A stretch of 64,000 nucleotides of DNA from Scalesia atractyloides. Its lineage: Eukaryota > Streptophyta > Magnoliopsida > Asterales > Asteraceae. Position numbers and translations under genes: made by a program. Each line of letters begins with the position of its first letter. Position 1 is the stretch's first letter. A model generated the notes under the pieces. That model searched no databases, had not been told where the DNA came from, and saw only the letters and a list, made by a program, of their open reading frames with translations. Positions 1 through 10,558 of the stretch are shown one piece after another. The DNA lies in contig CAMTDV010000007.1 in NCBI GenBank assembly GCA_947069175.1, positions 54,951,583-55,015,582 on the forward strand. Direction: 5' to 3'.

Positions 1-57
1 ATTAAAAATACAACACGTGTCACTATATTATTGGACACGATTTTACAGGGTGTTACA
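1..57 (-). mobile_element. 5' tip of an LTR running off the left edge
   Basis: Reverse complement of these bases starts TGTAACACCC and is nearly identical to the first 57 bases of the solo LTR at 29459, so the window opens inside the 5' end of another member of that family on the - strand. The LTR terminus is at 57; 58-62 (ATCTA) would be the target duplication, but its partner is outside the window. Confidence 0.85.
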
Positions 58-1070
58 ATCTACCACAATGATGCTACAATAATTATTATAGGATAAGAAA
101 CGAGTACCGCAATACAAAATGTTGGCCCCGCCGCATCATATGGGTTTTCTACTAGTTTAGTTATATTAGCTTGTAGTTTGTTATAAAAATTCTTAATAGG
201 TATTATTTAGTTGTAACGATAAACGATATACCAGGTCTTAGTGGGGTCATTTTGGGTGAAGTGTCATTTATTTGCTTGTATTTGGTTGTAACGTGTGTAA
301 ATAGGACGTATTTATATGCATTGTTTATATTTTGTTAAAGGGTCATATTTGGGTGTAGTGACTTATCTTGAGCTACATTTGGTTGAAATGATTTTAATGT
401 GTCACTTTTGCTTAGAATGGGTCCTAACGAGTAAAGTGGCTTACATTTAGTTAATATTTGTTTGTAACTTGTTATTATAATGGGTATATTTGGTTGTAAC
501 AAGTCATAATGTGTGGGTTCTTTTGGGTGAAGACGTGAGTTGGCTTATGTTTAGTTATATTTGCTGTAATTTGTTATAGTGGATCTTAATAGGAAATATT
601 TGGTTTATATAAAGGAGTCATATTGGTTATTTTATGTACTGACCTATATTTGGTTATAATATGTATAAAGGAGTCATATTGATTATTTGTATATGTCCTA
701 TAATTCGTAGTAAGAGTTAGCTGTAATGTGCCAAATTTGGTTACACACTTGTCTTGGGGTATATTTGGTGTGCCTTAATAGCTCAGCTTTATCAAATGGG
801 TCATAATGGGGCTCAATAGATGATTATGGGTTTAGTGACTTATACATGGTTGTAATCAAGGACGTCAGCCTCCATCGACTTTTGCTCCTGTTGTTAGTTT
901 TATCGAAAATCTTTGAAAATTTTTATTTGTAGTTTAAAATATTGGATTTTTAAGAGTACGTCCCCCACCGAGTTTTTGTCAAGCTCGGTTGTAACGCGTC
1001 TTAAGTAATTATAGGTACAGGCGTTGCAAAACAAATAATGCCATGGGTGTGAAAGAAAAAAAAAGAGTGA
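58..1070. repeat. AT-rich gap with degenerate TTGGTTGTAA-type repeats
   Basis: No gene is visible. Between about 130 and 860 short motifs such as ATTTGGTTGTAA, GGGTCATA and GTGACTTA recur irregularly every 80-200 bp, as in a decayed minisatellite. From 860 to 1070 I see nothing I can name. Confidence 0.4.
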
Positions 1071-2070
1071 TGATGTGTCACACCCCGAATCGCAGCGGAA
1101 ATAAAAGTCGGGGCATATTGGGTTATCATTAAAGCTCAGGACATTTACTATAAGGTTTCATATTTATTATTCCAATTTAAAGAAGGAATTACAATAAACA
1201 TACAAGCACAACATGTTCTAAACACAACATTCATGAACTCTTTATTTTTCTTCTAAGGCAAATTTCCTATGTGTTCTTTGCTTCAACCTGTTCACCTGTA
1301 TCATGTGTAAAAATGGTTTTTGGGTCAACAAAAGTTGGCGAATGAATCTTATTTAAACATTTAAACGAATTAGTTATATTGGTTATTTAAATAAAAATGT
1401 GCATAAACTAAATATGAGTAAACGCATATATAAATTTAACCATAAACAACATAATATCAATTAATGCACACACATGCATATCAAATGATGAACAATGAGA
1501 TCAAGGCTCAATCAAACGGAACTGATCTAATGAGTCATCTGATGCTCAACTCGTCTCCAACGAGGAACTGATGGGCCTAATGAATGATTTGCACACAACT
1601 TGACAAAATGTAAACACGCAGTACAACAAATAACATTTACATCACACATTAGATCATATAATGGTAATAGCACAAGTATTTGAATAAACGACACATGATA
1701 CACCCCAAAACATGAATAAAAAGGGAATTTGTAAGGATTCACCCACAGTGGGTGGGTTCCTTGCTTGATAATGATTGCGCACGAATTTGAGAATTTGATC
1801 AACGAACGATTACTAACCTAAAATAATAATGCAATTATTCGATAAATATAAACGATTTAATATTTCGATTTAATGCTTTTGTTAGATTTTTAGGTTACTT
1901 TTATTTTAAAATCTTTGAAAATTGTATTTTTAAGTATTTTTAATTAATTTTTAACTAAAATAAATATACTTAAGTAATATAAATAAATAAAATAAAATAA
2001 AATAATATTAAAAAATATTGTCAGGTCTGACAGGAGGGACCTGACCGGTTCTTTGGTGATATTGGATGCG

Positions 2071-2311
2071 TGTGATGGGATTCGAACTCTAGACCTTCCG
2101 TTCACGTGCACGCAGCTCTTCCAACTGAGCTACGTGTCTAACCCGTTAGATTCTATATTTTTACTATACGTATGCTCTTTTTAGCCAGTTTCAGAAATTG
2201 TTTAATTTAAAAAGGGTTTTAAATGAACAACCCGGTGTGATGGACATAACTCGAACCCGCAACCTTAGTTTGATTTGCACGCAACCCATCCAACTGGGCT
2301 GGGTGTCTAAC
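2071..2311 (-). repeat. Two tRNA-like modules in tandem inside the LTR
   Basis: On the - strand each unit begins with the pattern GTTAGACACG or a variant. The left unit has a good box A (TAGCTCAGTTGG) and a B-box-like GAGTTCGAATCCC. The same landmark lies at 2138 and 2307, a period of 169 bp, matching the array in the LTR at 23642. Acceptor-stem ends do not pair properly, so these are not functional tRNA genes. Confidence 0.75.
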
Positions 2312-2879
2312 CCGTTTAAAACAATAATTTAATTATATAAAAACCCTTATTCTGACTTCATCTTCTTCATGTATTTCCAGTTCAGTTTTGAAACCCGGCT
2401 GCTATCTAATGGGTTACTTGTTTTAGAATCTAAAACAAATTAAGTTGGAGACACAAGAAGGTTTAAAGTTCATACCAACTGATAGAGCAAAGATCCGGTT
2501 TTTTCCGGTGATTAACTCCGATGATGGCAGACGGCATCTCCGACAGATAGAGAGGTTTGATCAGAGGATAAGAGTGGGTCTTCGGATGAATATGAGCAAG
2601 TTCAAACGGTCGATTTAGGATTGAATTTATAGGCCAAATGATTAAGGTTTTTCGGTTTCAAGATTTTAATTTCTTTGATTCATGAAACGGTTGGTTTTAA
2701 TTCGGTCATGATTTCACAATCAGTAACTGTTTTCCATTAATTCCTGCTTTAACAACCGTCATCAAAGATTTGTTTCGATTAAAGGAATGAGCGGTTATTG
2801 TTTATCAGCCGCTGATGTTGCAGGTCTTGCATACGTTTGTGCATTAGATTAAGTTACTTCTGTTTCAACACATCAAGTG

Positions 2880-2946
2880 TGTGCAGTGCAGTGGTGTTTT
2901 GTGTGTGCGGACTTGTGAGTGACCCGGGTTCGACTCCCGGTTTTCC
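2880..2946 (+). repeat. tRNA-like module near the LTR 5' end, opposite to LTR sense
   Basis: Contains a box-A-like TGCAGTGCAGTGG and, 40-odd bases later, a perfect box B consensus (GGTTCGACTCC) in a GC-paired context. It lies about 240 bp from the 5' end of the - strand LTR. Equivalent modules occur at 23824 and 26845 in related LTRs. Confidence 0.6.
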
Positions 2947-3187
2947 CTTTTTATATATACATTTTATTTATTATTTATTTATTTTTTTCGTTTTATTATT
3001 TTCAAGTTTATTTTAATTCACTTATTAATATTATTATTTACTAATAAAAAAACTTTTAATTCTATCACCTTGTATTAATAAAAAAATTAATTGATGCTAG
3101 TAAATGCGCGACGAACAAAATAACAAATACATGATTAATAAACGGTGTGGGTTTTGGAAACCCGTTTTACACAGATGTTACATGATG

Positions 3188-3756
3188 GATAAAGAAAGAG
3201 GTAAGAATGAAAGGCGAACAGTGAAGGAGAAATTAAAGAAAATAGAAAGCAAAATGTTGAAATGAGCGAGGCTATGAATGCTATTATTACAAATACTTGA
3301 AAAAGAGTTTAGTAGCTTTTAGTTATGGTAGATGCATCGCTAGCTGGTCAAAAACGTCATCATAAAGCATCGCTATATATAATAAAAGATTTGGTCGTAT
3401 ATCCGTCGCAATTTCAACAAATTCATATTTTTGTGTACATATCCGCCACAAAACCGTAGTTGGTTAGTCAAAAGAGGTGTGTAATTTACCTTGCAATTTT
3501 TTTTAACAGCAAACTAACATGTTTTAATCTGTTTTGTACAGATGTTTTTTTATATTTTTTTTCCAACAACTTAGAACAAAGGAGAAAATTTCCCTACCGA
3601 AATTCTGATATGTTTTCTTATTAATAAAATAAAGTCACAACTGTCGGTATGTATAACAATCATTAATCAACTTTGTAGTTAGCAAAAATTAGTTGTCCAG
3701 CTATTTATACATGATAAATTACATATCATGCTCCCAAGTTAGATAACACAACATAG
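3188..3756. other. AT-rich gap, nothing recognised
   Basis: No open frame, splice pattern or named repeat is visible between the solo LTR and the hAT element. Confidence 0.4.
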
Positions 3757-3764
3757 GAATCAAC

Positions 3765-4341
3765 CAGAGCCGGCTTAACTGCAAGTCAATTAAGGCTTTT
3801 GCTTTGGGCCTCACTCCTCCAAAGCCCCCAAATTTAGAGCAAAAAAATATAAAAAATTGTCGTGCAATATTATTTTTTTTTTTGTAATTTATTTAGAAGG
3901 GGCAAATAAATGAGTGTTCAGTTATAAAAGTTAAGGGTTTATGCTTTTTGGGATTAAAAGCTTCATATTAATGATTATCGGGAAATGTTTAACAAGCTGA
4001 AGAGTTGGTTTTTTTTCTTTTATTTTCTCATTTAGATGTCTGCTTTTATTTACTATATGTTGTATTAGCGTCTATTTCTAGAAATGGTTATATGAACTTT
4101 AATTTTCTTGATTTATTTACTTAGCTTTTAATTTTTCAGTAAACATATATGCTTTGAAATTAACATAATTCATAAAACACTAACCACATAATCTAGTTTT
4201 TTTTATAAAATATTATATATTATACAAGAATACAACCATATACTTGATATAAAACAACAAAAAAAAAAAACAGTTAATTACTAGAAAGGGCCCCACGATT
4301 ATTGTTTACTTTAGGCCTCCAAAGACGTTGAGCCGACCCTA
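3765..4341. mobile_element. Non-autonomous hAT element (577 bp), TSD GAATCAAC
   Basis: Terminal inverted repeats CAGAGCCGGCTTAAC (left) and TAGGGTCGGCTCAAC (right, reverse complement) are flanked by a perfect 8-bp duplication GAATCAAC (3757-3764 and 4342-4349). An 8-bp TSD with ends of the C/TAGRGYCGGC type is the hAT signature. The inside is AT-rich, holds the hAT-typical TTTGGGCC segment and codes for nothing. Confidence 0.92.
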
Positions 4342-4414
4342 GAATCAACCTTCATGCAATGAAACAAAGCACGTGCAATACGATATAAAGCTATCAAAGG
4401 TGGTTCGATTGTCA

Positions 4415-5094
4415 GGCTACTCGGTGTGGAGGAGTGTAGTCCTCAAAGGATGCTCTGCCACGTAGGATGAGTGTAAGGATGCATCGGAAGGGGATGAACC
4501 TAGGGAAATGGAGGATGAGCCAATAAATATATATATATATATATATATATATTGGGAATGTTCTATGCAGAACATAAATATTGCAAGAACACGAGAACAA
4601 AATGAATTACCCATTTTTACAACCTAAAAACCTAAAAAGTATATGAAAATGTTACAATGTAAGATTTATTGTTTCTCACATTAGGATTCAAAACAAAATA
4701 CGAAAAAATATTCAAATTTTATATAACCTACACATATGTAGGTCATGTGTATGTTAAATTTCCAACATGTATGGAGGCTATGTGTAGTAAAATTATATGG
4801 TTTTTTATGTATATATAATACACATATGAATGTAAGAAACATAAAATATAAAAAACATCAACCTTAAATCCCAAATTTATTGATTTAGAGTTGTTCTTTT
4901 TGTTCTCGCAATAATTATTGTTCTGTAATAATCCTCATATATATATATATTGTATGTATATGTGTGAGTGTGAAGAAGGGGAGCGGCAAGAACGTCTGCA
5001 GGAAAACGTTCTCGACGGTGACGGTCCTACGAAATGGTATTCCAGGGCGACACCGGGGCTCGATGGGGCTAGGACGCCCCCACACCGAGTACTC
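4415..5094. mobile_element. PIF/Harbinger-like non-autonomous element
   Basis: The left end GGCTACTCGGTGTGG and the right end (reverse complement GAGTACTCGGTGTGG) agree at 13 of 15 positions. Flanking 3-mers are TCA and TAA, an imperfect match to the family's TWA duplication. The left TIR is almost identical to that of the Harbinger element at 55763. Inside there is a (TA)n run at 4526-4552 and otherwise no coding sequence. Confidence 0.7.
4526..4552. repeat. (TA)n microsatellite
   Basis: An uninterrupted alternating AT run inside the Harbinger-like element. Confidence 0.9.
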
Positions 5095-5608
5095 TAAAGG
5101 TAGAAGCTGAAGCTTGCAACCACTAATAAGGGGCACCCAATCTTTTAGGGTTAGTTACGTTTGATTCTTTTCTTTTTCTCTGATCACAACTTTTCCTTCT
5201 CTCAATCTGTCGAACATTTTGTTAGAACAGTGGGATTTTGTGCTTGAAATCGTATACGAAAAATGAGTATCATATTATTCCCATGTTTTAAGATCATAAG
5301 TAGAAATATATCTTTTTACTAAATGTGTCTTGATTTTAGAATCCGCTTTGGGCCCTGAAATATAGTTGACCTTTCATCGGTCTTATCGTAATTAAAACAA
5401 AACCAGTTAGCGTTTTCAATCTATTAATAAAATAAGACTCATTTTTATGAAGGAGAAGTGAAGAAAATGTTATTCTTGTCACAAAAGTCTACTACTTTGA
5501 CTTTTACTTGATTTGATCGGTATCATTGTATCAATGGTTTTTTACTCTCTTTTCTTATTATAATGTGTGTATCGTTATAGTTTTTGGTTGATAATTTATC
5601 TGATTTAA

Positions 5609-5678
5609 ATAAACATTTCTATCCGTGTTCATCAACATCATCGAATAAACATTTCTATCCGTGTTCATCAACATCATC
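5609..5678 (+). repeat. 35-bp tandem duplication
   Basis: A unit starting AATAAACATTTCTATCC and ending in CATCATC occurs twice head to tail with no visible difference. The surrounding 5095-5900 is AT-rich with no gene seen. Confidence 0.85.
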
Positions 5679-5898
5679 ATCATACTCCGTAAATCTCATC
5701 AATAAAGTAAGGTCTAAGAAGAGTAATTAAACTTTTTATCGCGCATCTACTCGACCTGGTTACCCGTGTCATTGATTAGTTCTTTTTCAACCTTTACTCC
5801 TTCATCAATCGACAAGGTGCGTGTAAGGGATGACAACAATTGCAAGCTGAATGGGTTGATTAATGAAAATTATTTTCCCTCTTAACTAGAAATTAAGT

Positions 5899-6106
5899 CA
5901 TACTTGAATATTTGAACCTCAAAGTTAAAGCTCTGTTAAAGTTTTTTAAATATCGAACAAAGGGTATATATTATCTCTACTTAATATCTTAGGTCGTACT
6001 TAATATTTGACTTCAAGATCAAAGGCTTGTGTTAAAGTTTTTTAAATATCGTCGTACTTGAATGTTTGAAACTTCAAAGTTAAAGGTTTGTGTTAAAGTT
6101 TTTAAA
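5899..6106 (+). repeat. Three diverged tandem copies, about 70-85 bp
   Basis: The pattern TACTTGAATATTTGA, AAAGTTAAAG, GTTAAAGTTTTTTAAAT recurs near 5903, 5993 and 6053 with substitutions. It is non-coding. Confidence 0.7.
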
Positions 6107-6284
6107 AAGGTTGGACTAGGGTATCTATCTCTGGGTTAGGTTAAAATGACAACTTCTACGAGTTGTAAGAACTTAAAGAACTTAACTTTACGAAAGTATT
6201 TTATGATTTCTACATTTTTAAATAAATAACTTTCAATTTTTTATGACAAAAAAAAAGTAAAATCAGGGTTTCCGCGCTTATGTA

Positions 6285-8140
6285 AAAATAATTTCAATTA
6301 TTGGTTTCGGCGATCTCTTAAACCTCCGTCGGACGTGTTTTTTGACGATTCAATATTACGTGATCACCTTTTGAGGAAATATTTATCAATTACATAGGCG
6401 ACCAAAATTTTTTTTCTCAATATTAGCGACCGGGTGATCGCACATTTTGGTGACCGTATCTACAAACATTGGCGGAGCTAAGTAGAGAGGGACGGGGTCA
6501 ACCGACTCCATTCCTTTTTGTGTTTCTTGTAGAATTTATAACACGAAATTCCCAACAAGCCCAATCTTTTTTTTATGACTAATCCCATTGGTTTTGTGAT
6601 AACTATTTTGAGCCCGTTGCATATTGGTTCTTTTACAAAAGAATATTTTTTTAACTAAATAAAAAGTTATATAAGACTTTTAATTAAATTAAAAAAACTC
6701 ATTGGTTTTATTTTCAATTCGAATAAGCCCAAAGTTATTACAAAATAAAAAAGGCCCATTTTCTTATTTACCCAACATCCCAATTCCCCCAAATCCCCAA
6801 TTCATTAACCTAACCTAACCTAACCTAACTTAAAAAAAGGTGAAATCGTGCAATAGTTTACTTTTTAGATAAAGTTTATTTTATTGCTCTTCGAAAAAAA
6901 AAAGAGACCATTTCTGTTCAAACCTAATCCGTTTGCTATATTTGCGGCAGTTTTCTTCTGTCGTAATTTCAATGGTCGTGGTTTTTAAAAAATATTAGTT
7001 GTTCTAAAATCACGTGTTTCTGTAAAACTCATGTGGTTTTGTAATAAAAATATAAATCCTAGTTGTGTATTACAACCTTTTTTTTAATATTTATCTGACA
7101 TAACACCGAGTAATACGAGTGTGTTAATTTTAAATTTAGAGTATATTCCTTAACTTTTAGTTTTTGCTTTCTTTTCGAAAAGTAAACTTCAGAACTTTAT
7201 GAATTAAACTAATATTATTATTGAGAAATTAAAGTTATGATAATCATAGTTTTTTGCAATTATGTTTCCTCTTTTTCAAAAAGATATGATCTTTTTAACT
7301 TTTTTCTCCCTAAATAATACTCAGAATTATTTATAGAAAAACTCACATTACCACGTTAATACACTTCTAATCAATAAAATAAAATGTCGCTTCTACCGCA
7401 CAAATGGTATTCAAAGGAGTTAAAAGACGAAAAACGAATGAAAGATAAATTCGAATCAAAGTCTCTGGAAGTTGAGGCTCGAGGGCTTGTCATTGCGCCA
7501 AGCTTTTGAAGATTACATCTTTTGGTCTTTTATTGTATTCTTATTCTTAATCTAAAAAAAGTAGTTTTAGTTTATATAAGTTTTATCCTGGTATTTATTT
7601 TATAACGATTAACAAGTTTTGTTAATGGTAAATAGTTTTAACTGGTGCATAAGTCCAAAGCCTATAGGTTCATGTTTTAACTTTTATTATACTTTTCAAG
7701 TTTAAAAACCACCCATTCCACTTTACATAATATACGTCTTTAACATAATAGTTTTATTTTCTCTTATAACTTTCAGTTGTTAGTTTTCTTTTACAAAATA
7801 CTAAATATGCGTTATAATTTTTTTTTGAAAACGGATAGAGCTGGAACCCATTGAAAAACATACTGTTGAGAACCATTACTGGTATTCATTTACTATGGTT
7901 TTTAATCGATGGAAAAAACGTGTCGACATACTTTTGGACTTATGGCGACTTTTTTTTAAGTTTTCTCTTTCAGTTGCTATGTTGAGTGTCGATACCATAT
8001 CAATACAGTAATGAACCAAACAAATATCAACTGGATTTCCACCATTAACGTTATTTTAACACTGTGTCTACGTTTTCCTTTACAATTTATTAAAAATCAG
8101 ATCATCCCGTCACGAAACGTGAGTGTAACCGACTAGTTCT
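6285..8140. other. Gene-free AT-rich region with transposon-like scraps
   Basis: At 6285-6465 there are repeated GCGACC / GTGATCGC / GGTGACCG motifs, which look like subterminal repeats of a DNA transposon. At 6470-6530 there is a TGGCGGAGCTAAG segment of the kind found at plant hAT ends, but I could not find a partner end. At 6809-6828 a short (CCTAA)n run occurs. From 6850 to 8140 I see nothing to annotate. Confidence 0.35.
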
Positions 8141-8479
8141 CTTTCATCTCTATACATACATTTCCCTGGAGGGGAATAGTTATTTCTCACAATTGGGTTA
8201 TTTGGGCGGCATATTTATTTTTTCTTTTTCTTTTCTACATCTTTGATTCAATACGTAGAAAAAAAAGAAGCAGCTGCAACAGTGGGAAGTTTGAAAGCAA
8301 TTGACCCGTGGGGGTTGATTCGATTCTTAGCCCTCATCTTTTGGTTTCTATTTTGTTTTTCAATGGTAATTAATTAACTAAATTTTATTCACCTTTGCTT
8401 TCTATTTCTTTTTGCAATGGTAATTAACTTAAAAGTAATTTATTAACTAAATTTCATAGGCAAACATATAAAACAAGTT

Positions 8480-9071
8480 AATTTCATGGAGGGGAATAGT
8501 GTCAGGCACGTTTGACACTACTCTATTGGTCTAGTAAAATTACGATTTTATCCCATTTAAATTTACAGTTTTGCTATTGACTTTGCCTTTTTTTCTTTTC
8601 AAAATACGATTTTGCCTTCAGTTCAAATTAACAGTTTTGCCATCGTTTTAGTTTTTTCTGTCAAATCATGATTTTGGCCCCAGTATAAAATTATAGTCAT
8701 GCAATCGTTTCTTTTTTTTTTTTTACAAAACTATGGTAGTGTTTTAATTATTTATTTTTGTGACAAAACTATGGTAGTTTTTTGTTTTAACTAGTTGACT
8801 CGGTATAATTTTTATTCGTGTCAGGCGGCTGGCTGACAGACGCTCATTTGTCCTAAAAGATTACAATTTTCCACCAGTTTTAAGTTCTTTCCATCATTTT
8901 TGTTTTTTTAGCAAAAGTATGGTAGTATTTTGTTTTAATTAGTTGACTCAATGTACTTTTTTTGAAATCGTTTTATGAGTAGTATGTACAAGTAACCGAA
9001 ACACAGACTTCCATGTTATGAGAAAGAAATATTCGGCTTAATGCCCCGCAACGCGGGAGGGCAAGAACTAG
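8480..9071 (+). mobile_element. Non-autonomous Helitron-like copy 1 (3' end CTAG)
   Basis: The 3' end has the Helitron layout: a GC hairpin (CCCGC-AAC-GCGGG, 9046-9058), about ten bases, then CTAG (9068-9071) followed by T. The body shares a succession of motifs with copy 2 (AATTACGATTTT, ACAGTTTTGC, AAAACTATGGTAGTG, TTTTTATTCGTGTCA). The 5' end is approximate; I could not fix a TC terminus. Confidence 0.65.
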
Positions 9072-9082
9072 TATACAAAAAA

Positions 9083-9675
9083 AGAGAAGTTGGGGGAACA
9101 GTGCAACCGCCTAACACTTCCCCATTGCTTCAGCCAAATTACGATTTTCCCGTTTAAATTTAGAGTTTTACCGTTTTTTTCCTCTTAGGCAAGTTATGAT
9201 TTTGTCCCTAAGTGCAAATTTACAGTTTTGCTATCGTTTTTTTCCAATGTAAATTTAACATTTTCCCCTAGTGTAAATATATAGTCATGTCATCGTTTTA
9301 GTTTTATTTTTTTATAAAACTATGGTAGCGTTTGTTTTGTTTAATTTTTTCTACAAAACTAAGGTAGTGTTAAGTTTTACTTAGTTGACTGGATATAATT
9401 TTTATTCGTGTCAAGCGGCTGTCTGACACACTATCATTTTATCATTTGTCCTGAAAAATTACAATTTTACCCCTGGTTTAAAATTATAGTCATTCAATCG
9501 TTTTAGTTTTTTTATTTATCAAAAGTAAGGAAGTGTTTTGATTGGTTGTCTCGATGTAATTTTTTTATGATCGTTTTATGAGTAGTATGTCAAAGTAACC
9601 GAAACATAAACGTACATATTATGAGAGAGAAGTATTTGGTTAATTGCCCCGCGATGCAGGCGGGGAAAAATCTAG
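9083..9675 (+). mobile_element. Non-autonomous Helitron-like copy 2 (3' end CTAG)
   Basis: A diverged copy of the previous element placed directly after it. The 3' hairpin is CCCCGC-GAT-GCAGGCGGGG followed by CTAG at 9672-9675 and T. Two copies back to back are typical of Helitrons inserting next to, or reading through into, each other. No Rep/helicase coding is present. Confidence 0.65.
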
Positions 9676-10553
9676 TTTAGAACAAATGTTTAGACATTCA
9701 ATTGATAAGTGTGTATTTACAAGGTGGCGTAATCACATGATAATGCAATTTTTTTGTTTCCAGACATGCTTTTATACTTGTACCACATGCACATGTGATA
9801 GGTTTTTGTTTTCCAAAACTATTTTATGCATGAATTGATCCAACATTATAGATGATAGTGTTGGATATAAATTTTCTTTTACTCTTATTATTACTTTAAC
9901 AATATAATGATGAATCCATATCATTTAAGTGTCGGATGCATAAGTGACCATCAGAAACTAAATAGCACATAAAAACATAAAATATAGTTATTAGTCTCGT
10001 ATGACTCTTTAGTAACTCCGAAGTAGATCCGCTCTGATGGGTGAATCTAAAAAAGACTATCCCTGCAAACAACATTCTGTATTAACCAAATGGTGGCATT
10101 GGAGGGAGAGGTGTGTAATACTTTTGCTAGTAGAATGTATGTAGAGTGTGCACAGTATGAGGATCAATGACATGACTACAAATGGAGCCAATAGAATTGT
10201 GTTTTAATCTAATATTTAGGTCTGGTGAACTAGACGGGACATGTAGTTTAGGTGACGGTTTAGAATGGGTTCAAGTCAATGAGGGTTTTGAGCAAAATGA
10301 GATAGAGTTGAAACGGGCTGTTCTAAAAAGTATCAATTTAGTACGAGTCGAAAACAGGTTTTGGCCTAAATAGAATTGGGTTGAAATGAGCCGTTTTAGA
10401 AAAAAAAAAAAAGGTACCAAAATAGGTTCATCCGCCATAATATTTTTCATGGTGGCTAGTTGTGAAAACAAAGGTGGTTGCGGACTTGCGGCTACGAGTA
10501 CAAGGTGGTGCTAGGGAGACGATGGCAGTGGAGACAGGCAGCAATGGTGGTTG
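9676..10553. other. Gap, nothing firm
   Basis: No supported gene. Short frames at 9644-9838 and 10182-10373 have no recognisable content. From 10440 the + strand becomes GGTGGTG-rich, which is the left half of the locus split by the LTR that follows. Confidence 0.35.
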
Positions 10554-10558
10554 TGATG

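Larger units (their letters stand above)
1076..3182 (-). mobile_element. Solo LTR, family A (2107 bp), TSD TGATG
   Basis: The left end reads TGTCACACCC and the right end GATGTTACA, so on the - strand the LTR starts TGTAACATC and ends GGGTGTGACA. Perfect 5-bp direct repeats TGATG flank it (1071-1075 and 3183-3187). No PBS, polypurine tract or coding sequence is present, so it is a solo LTR left by LTR-LTR recombination. Its 3' part matches the LTR of the gag element at 36967 along about 700 bp. A TATA-like box lies near 2623-2633 (- strand). It contains two tRNA-like modules in LTR sense (about 2071-2150 and 2226-2311) and one in opposite sense (2880-2946). Confidence 0.93.

Noticed and set aside
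6809..6828. Telomere-like (CCTAA)n
   Set aside because: Only four units of a pentamer, not the plant TTTAGGG heptamer, and in the middle of AT-rich DNA.
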